A stretch of 64,000 bases of DNA from Pseudooceanicola onchidii (GTDB lineage: Bacteria > Pseudomonadota > Alphaproteobacteria > Rhodobacterales > Rhodobacteraceae). This document shows, in pieces, positions 49,464 through 58,447 of this stretch. The stretch is from the NCBI RefSeq assembly GCF_004959925.1, contig NZ_SPUW01000001.1, positions 620,001-684,000 on the forward strand. The letters run 5' to 3'. Position 1 is the first letter of the stretch; every line of letters begins with the position of its first letter. Under the pieces are notes generated by a model. That model did not search any database, was not told the DNA's origin, and was given only the letters and a program-made list of their open reading frames with translations. The position numbers and the translations under genes were made by a program.

Positions 49464-51175
49464 CACGCGGCCTCCTTCTTCTTGGCGTCGGGCGTGGCCT
49501 TGGCGGTCTTTTCGGACTTTCCGGTCGCGCCGTGTTCGTATTCTTCAAGGAAATCGAGGACCTGCTCGCGGTAGAGGTAGTAATCCGGATGCTCCAGCAG
49601 CGCCTTGCGGGTGCGGGGGCGGGGCAGGTCGACGTTGACGATCTTGCCGATGGTGGCCTGCGGCCCGTTGGTCATCATGACGACGCGGTCGGCCAGCAGG
49701 ATTGCCTCGTCCACGTCATGGGTCACGCAGATCGCGGTGACCTTGGTGCGGGACCAGACCTCCATGAGAACCTCCTGCAGCTCCCACCTTGTCAGGCTGT
49801 CGAGCATGCCGAAGGGTTCATCCAGCAGCAGCAGCTTGGGCGACAGGGCAAAGGCCCGCGCGATGCCGACCCGCTGCTTCATGCCATTCGACATCTCGGA
49901 GGCGGACTTGTTCATCGCATCGCCAAGGCCCACCCGTTCAAGGTAATAGTCGACCACGTCCTGCCGTTCGGCCTGCGACGCCTTGGGATAGACCTTGTCG
50001 ACCCCGATCGCGACGTTTTCGCGGGCCGAGAGCCAGGGGAAAAGGTTTGGCGACTGGAAGACGACGGCCCGTTCGGGGTCGGCCCCCTGCACGTCATAGC
50101 CATCCAGCTTGATCACGCCCTTCGAGATGTCGTTCAACCCCGCGACCATGGTCAGCACAGTGGACTTGCCGCAGCCCGAATGCCCGATGAGCGAGATGAA
50201 TTCCCCCCGGTCGAGTTTCAGGTTGAAGTCTTCGACGACCGTCAGCGGCCCCTTGGGGGTCGGGTAGATCTTGTGCAGCTGTTCGAACGAAAGATACCGC
50301 TGATCGATCAGGCCCTTCTGCGCGTCGGCCACGGCCGAGGGCAGGTTGGCGTCATGGGTGTGCTTGGGCTGGATGTCGGGCAGGATGCGCGACCCTTCCG
50401 GCTTGGCCTCGATGCCCACGTCCATCAGGTAGTTGGTGACCTCGGCCCGCAGCCTCTTGAAGGTATCGTCGTGGTTCATGGCCGACCGTTCGCGGGGACG
50501 CGGGATGGTCACCTTGAATTCGGCGCCAAGCGTCCCGTCGGGGTTCAGCGTGACGATCCGGTCGGCCAGCACGATGGCCTCGTCCACGTCGTTGGTGATC
50601 AGAACGCAGGTCTTGCGGTCGGCCTGCCAGATCGCCTCGATCTCGTCGGCGAGGTTGGCCCGGGTCAGCGCATCCAGCGCCGACAGCGGTTCGTCCAGCA
50701 GCAGGACCTCGGGGTTCATCGCCAGGGCCCGTGCCACGTTGACCCGCTGGCGCATCCCGCCCGACAGTTCGGCCGGGCGGCGGGTGGCGGCGTGGCTCAG
50801 CCCCACCATCTTGACGTAATGCGCGACCTTTTCGGACTTTTCCTTGGCGGGCATCGACGGGAAGACCGAATCCAGCGCCAGCCGGACGTTCCCTTCGACG
50901 GTCAGCCAGGGCATCAGCGAATAGCTTTGGAAGATCACGCCGCGTTCGGGGCCGGGGCCTTCGATCGGCTTGCCCTTGAAGGTGACCTCGCCGAAGGAGG
51001 GCGTCTCAAGCCCTGCCATCAGGTTGATCAAGGTCGTCTTGCCGGTGCCCGAAAAGCCCAGGATCACCAGGAATTCGCCCTCGGCGACCTCAAGGTCGAT
51101 CCCCTTGAGAACCGTCGTCAGCTGGGTGCCTTCGCCGAAGCCTTTGTAGACGTTGTCGAACTTGAGAATGCTCAT
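49463..51175 (-). CDS. Nitrate ABC transporter, fused double ATPase (NrtC/NrtD-like)
   Basis: A 570-residue chain with two complete ABC ATPase domains. The first (about 1-245) has GFSGTGKTT, LSGGMRQRVNVARA and LLLDEPLSALD. The second (about 295-540) has GHSGCGKST, SNGMKQRVGIARA and LLLDEPFGMLD. Cyanobacterial NrtC joins one ATPase to a substrate domain and NrtD is separate. Here the substrate domain is missing and two ATPases are joined, giving a built-in heterodimer. It drives nitrate uptake with NrtA and NrtB. A charged Lys/Ala-rich tail ends the protein. Confidence 0.88.
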   Translation of the reverse strand: MSILKFDNVYKGFGEGTQLTTVLKGIDLEVAEGEFLVILGFSGTGKTTLINLMAGLETPSFGEVTFKGKPIEGPGPERGVIFQSYSLMPWLTVEGNVRLALDSVFPSMPAKEKSEKVAHYVKMVGLSHAATRRPAELSGGMRQRVNVARALAMNPEVLLLDEPLSALDALTRANLADEIEAIWQADRKTCVLITNDVDEAIVLADRIVTLNPDGTLGAEFKVTIPRPRERSAMNHDDTFKRLRAEVTNYLMDVGIEAKPEGSRILPDIQPKHTHDANLPSAVADAQKGLIDQRYLSFEQLHKIYPTPKGPLTVVEDFNLKLDRGEFISLIGHSGCGKSTVLTMVAGLNDISKGVIKLDGYDVQGADPERAVVFQSPNLFPWLSARENVAIGVDKVYPKASQAERQDVVDYYLERVGLGDAMNKSASEMSNGMKQRVGIARAFALSPKLLLLDEPFGMLDSLTRWELQEVLMEVWSRTKVTAICVTHDVDEAILLADRVVMMTNGPQATIGKIVNVDLPRPRTRKALLEHPDYYLYREQVLDFLEEYEHGATGKSEKTAKATPDAKKKEAA

Positions 51176-51188
51176 GATACGTCCCCGA

Positions 51189-52274
51189 TCAGCGGTTGTT
51201 GGTGAAGGTGAAGGCGGCCTGCAGGGCGAACATCACCCGGTCGAGCAGGAAGCCGATGATCCCGATGGTGAAGACCGCGACCATGATCTTGGCGAGCGAC
51301 TGCGACGACCCGTTCTGGAATTCGTCCCAGACGAACTTTCCAAGGCCGGGGTTCTGCGCCAGCATTTCCGCCGCGATCAGGACCATCCAGCCCACACCAA
51401 GCGACAGGCGCAGACCGGTGAAGATCAGCGGCAGGGCCGAGGGCAGGACCAGCTTGGTGATCTTGGTCCAGGTGTTCATCTTCAGGACCTTCGAGACGTT
51501 CACGAGGTCCTTGTCGATCGAGGCCACGCCAAGCGAGGTATTGATCAGCGTCGGCCAGAGCGAACAGAGTGTCACCGTGATGGCCGAGATCAGGAACGAC
51601 TTGGAAAAGAGCCCGTCATTCGTCGTGTAGACGGCCGAGACGATCATCGTCACGATCGGCAGCCAGGCGAGCGGCGAGACCGGTTTGAAGATCTGCACCA
51701 GCGGGTTGAGCGCGGCGTTCGCGGTGACCGAAAGGCCTGCGGCGATGCCAAGCGGCACGGCGACCACGGTGGCGATCAGGAAGCCGAAGAAGACGGTTTT
51801 GATCGAGGTCCAGATCTGCTGGTAGTAGGACGGCGCGCCGGTATAGGCGACCATCTTGACCTGGTCTTCCTTGCCCGCGGCGATCAGTTTCTCGTTCCGC
51901 TTGGCGACCATGTCCTCGAACTTGGCCTTCTTGGCGGCCTTGTCCTGCGCGTCTTGATGCAGGTTCACGACTTCGGTCCAGACCTGGCTGGGGCCCGGCA
52001 CGGCGCCAAGCGAGGTCTGCACGCGAGGCGCGAGGTTGGACCAAAGCGCGAGAAACAGCGCGATGGCCAGCAGCGGCACGCCCAGCAGGCGCCAGACGTC
52101 CTTCATCTGGGCGCGCGGGTTGTCCCCGGCCGCGGCCTTGATCAGGGGGGCGACCCAGGCAAGGCCCAGGACGGTCAGCCATTTGTCGGCCTTGTTGACG
52201 GTGGTAAAGAGCCGGGCGCGACGGGCTTCCTTGGCGGCGGCGGCGTCCAGATCCTGGTGGTCGATGGCGGTCAT
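51189..52274 (-). CDS. nrtB: Nitrate ABC transporter permease
   Basis: A 361-residue membrane protein. The C-terminal binding-protein-dependent permease domain has VPLGIAAGL and SPLAWLPIVTMI. An N-terminal extension with an extra helix and the charged loop AQDKAAKKAKFEDMVAKR (about residues 100-120) is longer than in SsuC-type permeases. It lies 13 nt before the double ATPase. Confidence 0.9.
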   Translation of the reverse strand: MTAIDHQDLDAAAAKEARRARLFTTVNKADKWLTVLGLAWVAPLIKAAAGDNPRAQMKDVWRLLGVPLLAIALFLALWSNLAPRVQTSLGAVPGPSQVWTEVVNLHQDAQDKAAKKAKFEDMVAKRNEKLIAAGKEDQVKMVAYTGAPSYYQQIWTSIKTVFFGFLIATVVAVPLGIAAGLSVTANAALNPLVQIFKPVSPLAWLPIVTMIVSAVYTTNDGLFSKSFLISAITVTLCSLWPTLINTSLGVASIDKDLVNVSKVLKMNTWTKITKLVLPSALPLIFTGLRLSLGVGWMVLIAAEMLAQNPGLGKFVWDEFQNGSSQSLAKIMVAVFTIGIIGFLLDRVMFALQAAFTFTNNR

Positions 52275-52329
52275 GATGTCCGTCCTTGCTGTAGCTGGGT
52301 TCTGTAGGGGCCACGCCGTTGCGGCCTTG

Positions 52330-52420
52330 GGGGATCGACGTCGGGCGGCGTTCGCTCCTACCGGAGCCTCACCCCGCCCGCCGTCCCGTCATGGGGTACG
52401 CGTCGGCACGCACCCCGGGG
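52330..52420 (-). other. Intercistronic hairpins between nrtA and nrtB
   Basis: In the 157-bp gap, GGGGT/ACCCC with inner pairing (52393-52416) and a smaller GCTCC/GGAGC stem form structures in the transcript. No T-run follows. They probably protect or partially terminate the nrtA message so the binding protein is made in excess. Confidence 0.45.
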
Positions 52421-52431
52421 AAGGTCAGGCC

Positions 52432-53796
52432 TTAGCCTTGCACCTCGTTGCCCACGACCTTCTGTTCGCCCTTCAGGCCGATCGGCAGACTTTCCAGGTA
52501 GGCATTGGGCGTCTTGCCGTCGAAGGGGATGCCGTCGATGATGTCTTCGGCCGGGGTCGGCGCCTTGTAGCCATCGCTGTCCCAGGGGAAGTCGGCTTCG
52601 TTCGCCAGGCCTTCGTCGACCAGCAGACGGGCTGCTTCGAGGTAGATGTCCGGGCGATAGACCGACTTGGCGACCTCGTCGTACCATTCGTCCGACTTCG
52701 CATCGGCGATCTGGCCCCAACGGCGCATCTGGGTCAGGTACCAGACGGCGTCGGAATAGAAGGGGTAGGTCGCGTTGTAGCGGAAGAAGACGTTGAAGTC
52801 GGGGACCTCGCGCTTGTCGCCCTTCTCATACTCGAAGGTGCCGGTCATGGAGTTCGCGATCACCTCGGCATCCGCGCCGACGTATTCGGGCTTGGCCAGG
52901 ATCTCGACCGCCTCCATGCGGTTGGCGTTGTCGTTCTCGTCCAGCCAGATGGCCGCGCGGATCAGCGCCTTGGTCACCGCCTTGGTGGTGTTCGGGTACT
53001 GTTCGGCAAATTCGGCGGTGATGCCAAAGACCTTCTCTGGGTTGTTCTTCCAGAGTTCATAGTCGGTGATGACCGGAACGCCGATGCCCTTGAACACCGC
53101 CTGCTGGTTCCACGGTTCGCCCACGCAGTAGCCGTAGATCGTGCCGGCTTCGAGCGTGGCGGGCATCTGCGGCGGGGGCGTCACGGACAGCAGAACGTCA
53201 GCCGCGATCTGGCCCGAGATGTTTTCGGGGCTGTAGAAGCCCGGGTGCAGACCACCGGCGGCCAGCCAGTAGCGCAGTTCGTAGTTGTGGGTCGAGACCG
53301 GGAAGACCATGCCCATGTTGAAGGGCTTGCCTTCGGACTTGTACTTTTCAACCACCGGCGCCATCGCGGCGGCGGAAATCGGGTGCTGCGGGCGGCCGTC
53401 ATCCATGGTGGGGATGTTCGGCTTCATCTGTTCCCAGACCTCGTTCGACACGGTGATGCCGTTGCCGTTCAGGTCCATCGAGAAGGGGGTGATGATATGC
53501 GCCTCGGTGCCGAAGCCGATGGTGGCGGCCAGCGGCTGACCGGCCAGCATATGCGCGCCGTCCAGCTGTCCGCCGATCACGCCGTCCAGCAGAACCTTCC
53601 AGTTCGCCTGCGCTTCCAGCGTGACGAACAGACCCTCGTCAAGGAAGTAGCCCTGTTCATAGGCCACGGCCAAAGGCGCCATGTCGGTGAGTTTGATGAA
53701 CCCGAAGGTCAGTTCGTCTTTTTCAAGCTCAAGCTCCGCCAAGGCGGGCGAGGCCAAGGCCACAGAGGCCATCAGACCAAAGAGAACTTTCTTCAT
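52432..53796 (-). CDS. nrtA: Nitrate-binding periplasmic protein
   Basis: A 454-residue NrtA/CmpA-family binding protein. The signal peptide is about residues 1-21 (ends ASPALAE). The body includes [21 protein letters not shown], the family opening, and YCVGEPWN near the nitrate pocket. No lipobox is seen. It is the first gene of the nrt-nir-nas operon, whose leader carries a predicted NasT-controlled terminator (53848-53925). Confidence 0.92.
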   Translation of the reverse strand: MKKVLFGLMASVALASPALAELELEKDELTFGFIKLTDMAPLAVAYEQGYFLDEGLFVTLEAQANWKVLLDGVIGGQLDGAHMLAGQPLAATIGFGTEAHIITPFSMDLNGNGITVSNEVWEQMKPNIPTMDDGRPQHPISAAAMAPVVEKYKSEGKPFNMGMVFPVSTHNYELRYWLAAGGLHPGFYSPENISGQIAADVLLSVTPPPQMPATLEAGTIYGYCVGEPWNQQAVFKGIGVPVITDYELWKNNPEKVFGITAEFAEQYPNTTKAVTKALIRAAIWLDENDNANRMEAVEILAKPEYVGADAEVIANSMTGTFEYEKGDKREVPDFNVFFRYNATYPFYSDAVWYLTQMRRWGQIADAKSDEWYDEVAKSVYRPDIYLEAARLLVDEGLANEADFPWDSDGYKAPTPAEDIIDGIPFDGKTPNAYLESLPIGLKGEQKVVGNEVQG

Positions 53797-53847
53797 CGTC
53801 TTTCCTTTCCAGATAGCTCCGGTCCGGCAAGGGACGGAGCATGAACG

Positions 53848-53900
53848 AAAAAAAGCCGCAGTACGTCACGCCTTGAGATGGGCGGAGTACGAGCGGCTTT
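53848..53900 (-). terminator. Intrinsic terminator in the nrtA leader (attenuator)
   Basis: On -, AAAGCCGC and GTAC pair with GTAC and GCGGCTTT (53893-53900/53887-53890 with 53861-53864/53852-53859), followed by a run of seven U. It sits about 50 nt upstream of the nrtA start, so it must be bypassed to express the operon. Its 5' arm is shared with the second AxxGxx hairpin. Confidence 0.82.
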
Positions 53901-53925
53901 GCTCAGCTTGTCCCTGTCGATGGGA
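53890..53925 (-). promoter_or_regulatory. Predicted NasT (ANTAR) dual hairpin in the nrtA leader
   Basis: On -, hairpin 1 is UCCC-AUCGACA-GGGA (53925-53911), with A and G at loop positions 1 and 4 and one extra loop base. Hairpin 2 is UGAGC-AAAGCC-GCUCG (53905-53890), a six-base loop with A1 and G4, reusing the 5' arm of the terminator. Linked AxxGxx hexaloop hairpins are the known ANTAR target. NasT binding should favour hairpin 2 and block termination. Confidence 0.72.
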
Positions 53926-54033
53926 AATTCAAAAACCGTCAGCGCCATTGCGTCCGGTTGCATTCTGGATAGGCCGCACAGCAGCAGGAAAAAAGATCAA
54001 AGCCGGGAAAAGGTCAGGATTCGACGATTTTGC

Positions 54034-54059
54034 ATGTGCAGAAATGCGGGTTTGCACAT
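54034..54059. promoter_or_regulatory. Inverted repeat between nrtA and nasT
   Basis: ATGTGCA (54034-54040) and TGCACAT (54053-54059) form a perfect 7-bp inverted repeat with a 12-nt spacer in the divergent control region (53797-54255). A dimeric activator or repressor such as a nitrogen regulator could bind. The half-sites face opposite to the usual NtrC arrangement. The rest of this region apart from the attenuator shows nothing I can name. Confidence 0.4.
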
Positions 54060-54255
54060 TGTTTCATCAGATGCCCGGGGTGGGTCGCGAAAAATACGCG
54101 GCATCGGAACGGTCCGGGTTTCCCTCGGGCCGGGCACACGCCTGTATGCGTTGATCCCGGGCGGGTGATTCCTCGCGCAGCCGTCTGGTGTACAGGCCCC
54201 GGAAGGGCCCCGAAACACCTTGTCCCGCGTCCCGCTGCGGCGCAGAATTGGAGCC

Positions 54256-54840
54256 ATGGCCAACCAGCTTTCCATCCTTGTCGTTGAATCGGATCGGGAC
54301 CGGGCGTTGCAGATCGTCGATGGTCTGGGCGGCGGCGACCAGTTCGCGATCTCCGTCATCTCTGAATCCTCCGGGCTTGCGCGGCGCGTCGCCGAACTGA
54401 ACCCCGACGTGGTGCTGATCGACCTTGAAAGCCCCTCGCGCGATATTCTTGAAGAGCTCGCCTCGGCGTCCGGCCCGCTGGAACGTCCCGTGGCGATGTT
54501 CGTGGACCGGTCCGACGACGGGCTGACCCGTGCAGCGGTCGAAGCGGGGGTATCGGCCTATGTCGTGGACGGTCTGCAGACGCATCGCATCCGGCCCGTG
54601 CTGGATGCGGCAATCAGCCGGTTTTCCGTCTTCAAGCGGATGCGGACCGAGCTTGAGACCACGAAGCGCGCGCTGGAAGAACGCAAGGTCATCGACCGCG
54701 CCAAGGGCATCTTGATGAAATCCAAGGGCCTGTCGGAAGAAGAGGCCTATGCCATGCTGCGCAAGACCGCGATGGACCGGGGCCGACGCCTGTCGGACGT
54801 GGCCGAGGCGCTGGTGACCGCGGCGGGTCTGCTGTCATGA
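54256..54840 (+). CDS. nasT: NasT: ANTAR RNA-binding antiterminator
   Basis: A 194-residue protein. The N-terminal pseudo-receiver domain (about 5-125) has SILVVESDRD and VLIDLESPS. The C-terminal ANTAR three-helix domain (about 130-192) has AKGILMKSKGLSEEEAYAML, the conserved RNA-binding pattern. NasT binds paired hairpins in nas leader RNA and prevents termination when released from NasS by nitrate or nitrite. The start is ATG 54256. It overlaps nasS by 4 nt and diverges from nrtA. Candidate target hairpins are in the nrtA and cysG leaders. Confidence 0.93.
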   Translation: MANQLSILVVESDRDRALQIVDGLGGGDQFAISVISESSGLARRVAELNPDVVLIDLESPSRDILEELASASGPLERPVAMFVDRSDDGLTRAAVEAGVSAYVVDGLQTHRIRPVLDAAISRFSVFKRMRTELETTKRALEERKVIDRAKGILMKSKGLSEEEAYAMLRKTAMDRGRRLSDVAEALVTAAGLLS

Positions 54841-55997
54841 GCGATGTGCTGACGGCAGGCTTCCTGCCCCTGACCGATGCCGCCCCGCTGATCGTTGCGC
54901 GCGAAATGGGTTTTGCCGCGGAAGAGGGGCTGGAGCTGTCGCTGATCAAGGCGACCTCGTGGTCGTCGCTGCGCGATTACCTTCTGTTGGGCAAGCTGGA
55001 CGCGGCCCAGATGCTGGCGCCGGTGCCGGTGGCCCATGCCCTTGGCCTTGGCGCGCTGGGCGGCATGGATGTGATCGCCGCGCTGAACCTGTCGGGCAAC
55101 GTCGTGTCGGTCAGCAAGGCGATCGCGGCGGAAATGCAGGCGGCGGGCTACGGGTTCGATTTCACCGACGCCGCCGCCGCCGGCCGCGCGCTGATCGCCC
55201 TGGGCCGGCCGCTGCGCATCGCCGTGCCCTTTCCCTTCTCGATGCATGCGGAACTTCTGTATTACTGGCTCGACACGCTCGGCCTTGCCGCGCCGCAGTC
55301 GCTGTCGGTGCGCACCGTTCCCCCGCCCCTGATGGCCGAGGCCATGGCCGACGGAGAGGTCGATGCCGTCTGCGTCGGCGAACCCTGGGGGTCGCTGGCG
55401 GTGGAAAACGGCGATGGCGTGATGTTGTTGCCGACCTCGGCGATCCGCCAATCCGCGATAGAAAAGGTGCTCGCGGTGCGCTCGGGCTGGGCCGAGGACA
55501 ACCCCGACCTGACCCGCAAGGCCCTGCGCGCACTTTGGCGGGCGGCAAGCTGGCTGGACCAGCCGGAAAAGCGGGAAGTCGCGGCCGAGATCATGGCGCG
55601 GCCGGATTACCTGGGCCTGCCGGTCGACCTTGTCGAACGCGGGTTGCGGGGCAATTTCACGATTTCGCCGCAGGGGGATCTGCGCGCCGCGCCCGGGTTC
55701 CTGACCTTCGCCAGCGGCGCGGCGGGCTTCCCCTGGCGGTCGCAGGCGGCCTGGATCGGGATGCGCATCGCCGCACGCACAGGGTTGGACCAGGCCGAGG
55801 CCATGGCCGCCGCCCGCGCGGTTTTCCGCACCGACATCTACCGCGATCACCTGCGGGGCGTCAGCGCGGATCTGCCAAGCGCATCGCAGAAACTGGAAGG
55901 CGGGCTGGACCACGCGACCGAGGTCGCCTCGGAAAGCGGGCGGGTCATCCTGCCGCCCGACCGGTTCTTCGACGGGACGGTCTTCGACCCGGACTGA
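54837..55997 (+). CDS. nasS: NasS: nitrate/nitrite sensor (NrtA-like, cytoplasmic)
   Basis: A 386-residue NrtA/CmpA-fold protein without a signal peptide. Its opening TAGFLPLTDAAPLIVAREMGF and VCVGEPWGSLAV parallel nrtA, but it stays in the cytoplasm. NasS holds NasT inactive and lets it go on binding nitrate or nitrite. It overlaps nasT (ATGA 54837-54840). Confidence 0.92.
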   Translation: MSDVLTAGFLPLTDAAPLIVAREMGFAAEEGLELSLIKATSWSSLRDYLLLGKLDAAQMLAPVPVAHALGLGALGGMDVIAALNLSGNVVSVSKAIAAEMQAAGYGFDFTDAAAAGRALIALGRPLRIAVPFPFSMHAELLYYWLDTLGLAAPQSLSVRTVPPPLMAEAMADGEVDAVCVGEPWGSLAVENGDGVMLLPTSAIRQSAIEKVLAVRSGWAEDNPDLTRKALRALWRAASWLDQPEKREVAAEIMARPDYLGLPVDLVERGLRGNFTISPQGDLRAAPGFLTFASGAAGFPWRSQAAWIGMRIAARTGLDQAEAMAAARAVFRTDIYRDHLRGVSADLPSASQKLEGGLDHATEVASESGRVILPPDRFFDGTVFDPD

Positions 55998-56011
55998 GCG
56001 GGGGAGGGGCC

Positions 56012-57382
56012 TCAGGCCACCTGCCGCGCCGCATTCGCCAGCGACTTGGGGTACCGCACCATGATCACCGCCGGGCTGGCGATCGCTTCGGCCTGCACGG
56101 TCGCGGCCAGATCGCCCAGCATGCAAGTCACATGGCGCTCCTGTTGGGTGGAGGCCGCCGCGACGATGTCCACCGGGCAGGCTGCGGGCGCACCGCCCCG
56201 GATCAGCCCGGCCTGCACGTCCCGGGCCTTGTCGACGGCCATGTAGAAGGCCGTGGTCGTGCCCGGACGCACCAGCGTGGCGCTGTCGGGCGCGGCGTCG
56301 CCCGGGCGGCACATGCCGGTCGAGATGGTGAAGCTGTCGGTCTCTCCGCGTTCGGTCAGCGGTGTCTGGATCGTGGCGGCAGCGGCCGAGGCTGCAGTGA
56401 TCCCCGGCACGACCTCGACCTCGATCCCGGCAAGGCGCGCGGCGGTGATTTCCTCGGTCGCGCGGCCGAAGATCGACGGGTCGCCGGACTTCAGCCGCAC
56501 GACGCGCCGACCCTGCGCGGCCTCGGCCACGATCAGCTGGTCGATCCGCTCCTGCGGCCAGGCCGAGGCCCCGACGGCCTTGCCCACGTAGACGCGGTCG
56601 GCGTCGCGCCGGGCAAGCTCCAGCACCTCGGGATCGACCAGCCGGTCGTAGAAGATGATATCGGCCTGCTGCAACCGCTGCACCGCCCGCAGCGTCAGCA
56701 GGTCGCGCGCGCCGGGGCCTGCTCCGACCAGCGCGATATGACCGCGCCGTTCGGGGGCTGCACCGGCCTCGACCGCCGCCTTCAGCATCGACGCCGCCGC
56801 CCGTTCACGCCCCGCCAGATGCGCGCGAAAGGCGTCGCCGGTGAACGCCCATTCCCAAAACGCCCGGCGGTCTGGACGCGCGATGTGCTGTGCCACAGCC
56901 CCCCGCAACCGCCCCGCCAGCGCGACGAAGGACCCAAGGCGCGGCGACAGCATGGTCTCGACCTCGGTCTTGATCGCGCGGCCCAGAACCGGGGCCTGTC
57001 CTTCGGTGCCGATGGCCACGACCACCGGGTCGCGATCGACGATCGAGGGCGTGAAGGCATCGCAGAGCTCGGGCTGGTCGATCACGTTGACCACGGCCCC
57101 CGCAGCCCGGGCCTGCACGGCCAGCGCCACGTCCCACGCCGGGCAGCCGGTTCCGATGAAGACCAGCGCCGCGTTGTCAAAGACGCCGGCCGCATCGGTC
57201 ACGTGATCCGCCCGGCCCGTATCGACCAGCGCCTGAAGCTCGGCATCCAGCGCATGGGCCAGCAGGGTGATCCGGGCTTCGGTCTTGAGGATCAGTCGGG
57301 TCTTGCGGGCGATCTCCTCGCCTCCGCCGCACAGAACCACGCGGCGCCCGGCCATCTTGAGGAACATGGGGAAGGTCTTCAT
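56012..57382 (-). CDS. cysG: Siroheme synthase CysG (trifunctional)
   Basis: A 456-residue protein. The N-terminal precorrin-2 dehydrogenase/ferrochelatase half (about 1-205) begins with VVLCGGGEEIARKTRLIL. The C-terminal uroporphyrinogen-III methyltransferase half begins with LVGAGPGARDLLTLRAVQRL and has VVRLKSGDPSIFGR. It makes siroheme for NirB. ATG 57382 has AAGGAG upstream. Its leader holds a second predicted NasT-controlled terminator. Confidence 0.94.
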   Translation of the reverse strand: MKTFPMFLKMAGRRVVLCGGGEEIARKTRLILKTEARITLLAHALDAELQALVDTGRADHVTDAAGVFDNAALVFIGTGCPAWDVALAVQARAAGAVVNVIDQPELCDAFTPSIVDRDPVVVAIGTEGQAPVLGRAIKTEVETMLSPRLGSFVALAGRLRGAVAQHIARPDRRAFWEWAFTGDAFRAHLAGRERAAASMLKAAVEAGAAPERRGHIALVGAGPGARDLLTLRAVQRLQQADIIFYDRLVDPEVLELARRDADRVYVGKAVGASAWPQERIDQLIVAEAAQGRRVVRLKSGDPSIFGRATEEITAARLAGIEVEVVPGITAASAAAATIQTPLTERGETDSFTISTGMCRPGDAAPDSATLVRPGTTTAFYMAVDKARDVQAGLIRGGAPAACPVDIVAAASTQQERHVTCMLGDLAATVQAEAIASPAVIMVRYPKSLANAARQVA

Positions 57383-57402
57383 GGAACGCTCCTTGCAACG
57401 CG

Positions 57403-57452
57403 AAAAGGCCGCCGACAGCACATGACGAGGGTCATGATCGTCGGGCAGCCTT
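57403..57452 (-). terminator. Intrinsic terminator in the cysG leader (attenuator)
   Basis: On -, AAGGCUGCC(C)GAC (57452-57440) pairs with GUCGGCGGCCUU (57416-57405) with one bulged C and a U-G pair, followed by UUUU. An inner hairpin CATGAC/GTCATG (57421-57436) caps it. It lies 20 nt upstream of the cysG start. The U-run is short, so termination may be partial. Confidence 0.7.
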
Positions 57453-57478
57453 GCCCAAAATCCGGTCTGTCGGGATTT
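57441..57478 (-). promoter_or_regulatory. Predicted NasT (ANTAR) dual hairpin in the cysG leader
   Basis: On -, hairpin 1 is AAAUCCCG-ACAGAC-CGGAUUU (57478-57458), six-base loop with A1 and G4 and one bulged C. Hairpin 2 is UGGGC-AAGGCU-GCCCG (57457-57442), six-base loop with A1 and G4, and its loop and 3' arm are the 5' arm of the terminator. The arrangement matches the nrtA leader. Confidence 0.78.
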
Positions 57479-57598
57479 CGCGACGCCGTTGTCGCATGAA
57501 TAACGCCTAGCCGCAGGTCCGCGCGACGGGCAAGGATTATCGGCACCCGGCGCGGTCGGACCCCGCCGGATGCCCGAAACTTCAGCAGATGCGCGCGT

Positions 57599-58447
57599 CT
57601 ATTCGGCGACAACCCGGTTACGCAGCAGGCCGATCTGGTCGACCTCGACCTCGCAGACATCGCCCGGCTTCATCCACAGCTGCGGCTTGCGCGCCATGCC
57701 GACCCCGGCCGGAGTGCCAGTGACGATCAGGTCACCGACCTCAAGCGTCATGACCGCCGACAGCTTTTCGATCAGCGTGGCGACGTCATAGATCAGCGCG
57801 TCGGTATTGGCGTCCTGCACGACCTCGCCGTTGAGGCGGGTGGTGATGCGCAGGCCCTTGGCGCCCGCGGGCAGGGCATCGGCGGTGACGAAATCCGGTC
57901 CAAGCGCGCCGGTCGCGTCGAAGTTCTTGCCAAGGGTCCACTGCGGCGTGGCCATCTGGAAATCGCGGATCGACCCGTCGTTGAACAGCGTATAGCCCGC
58001 GACATGGTCCAGCGCGGCGTCGCGGCTGATGTGCCGCCCGCGCTTGCCGATCACTGCCACGACCTCGCCTTCATAGTCGAACTGGTCCGAGGCCGTCGGG
58101 CAGACCAGATCGCCCTCGTGTGGCACGAGGTTGTCGTTGAACCGGACAAAGACCGTCGGATAGGGCGGTGCCTCGTGCCCCGTTTCGGACGCGTGGTCGG
58201 CATAGTTCAACCCGACGCACAGCACCTTTCCGGCACGCGTGAAGGGCAGGGCGGGCGTGATGGAGGCCGGGTCGATCACATCGCCCGCCGCCAGCACCTT
58301 GGCCGCCTGGTCGAGCGTCCCCGCCCGAAGGATATCATCCAGCGATCCGGGGAAGGAGGCATCCTCCTCGAGCAGGCCGGCATATCCGGCCCCGGTCTGA
58401 ATGGCGAGCCCGGCGACACCGTCGCGAGTGAAAGCAAAAAAGCGCAT
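57599..58447 (-). CDS. Fumarylacetoacetate hydrolase family protein
   Basis: A 282-residue FAH-superfamily enzyme. Metal ligands are visible in the DYEGEVVAVIG and FNDGSIRDFQ segments, and the C-terminal GDLIVTGTPAGVGM loop is standard. ATG 58447 follows GGGAGGACCTC. Members cleave acylpyruvates, hydrate 2-oxo-pent-4-enoates or decarboxylate oxaloacetate. Nothing nearby fixes the substrate. It lies between cysG and a thioredoxin gene with no clear operon. Confidence 0.85.
   Translation of the reverse strand: MRFFAFTRDGVAGLAIQTGAGYAGLLEEDASFPGSLDDILRAGTLDQAAKVLAAGDVIDPASITPALPFTRAGKVLCVGLNYADHASETGHEAPPYPTVFVRFNDNLVPHEGDLVCPTASDQFDYEGEVVAVIGKRGRHISRDAALDHVAGYTLFNDGSIRDFQMATPQWTLGKNFDATGALGPDFVTADALPAGAKGLRITTRLNGEVVQDANTDALIYDVATLIEKLSAVMTLEVGDLIVTGTPAGVGMARKPQLWMKPGDVCEVEVDQIGLLRNRVVAE

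Noticed and set aside
52036-53844. 602-codon open frame on + opposite nrtA and nrtB
   Set aside because: Shadow frame running across a leader and two genes.
54034-54059. Classical NtrC site in the nrtA/nasT gap
   Set aside because: The inverted repeat has GTGC...GCAC order, opposite to the usual NtrC site, and no sigma-54 promoter pattern was found beside it; it is kept only as an inverted repeat.
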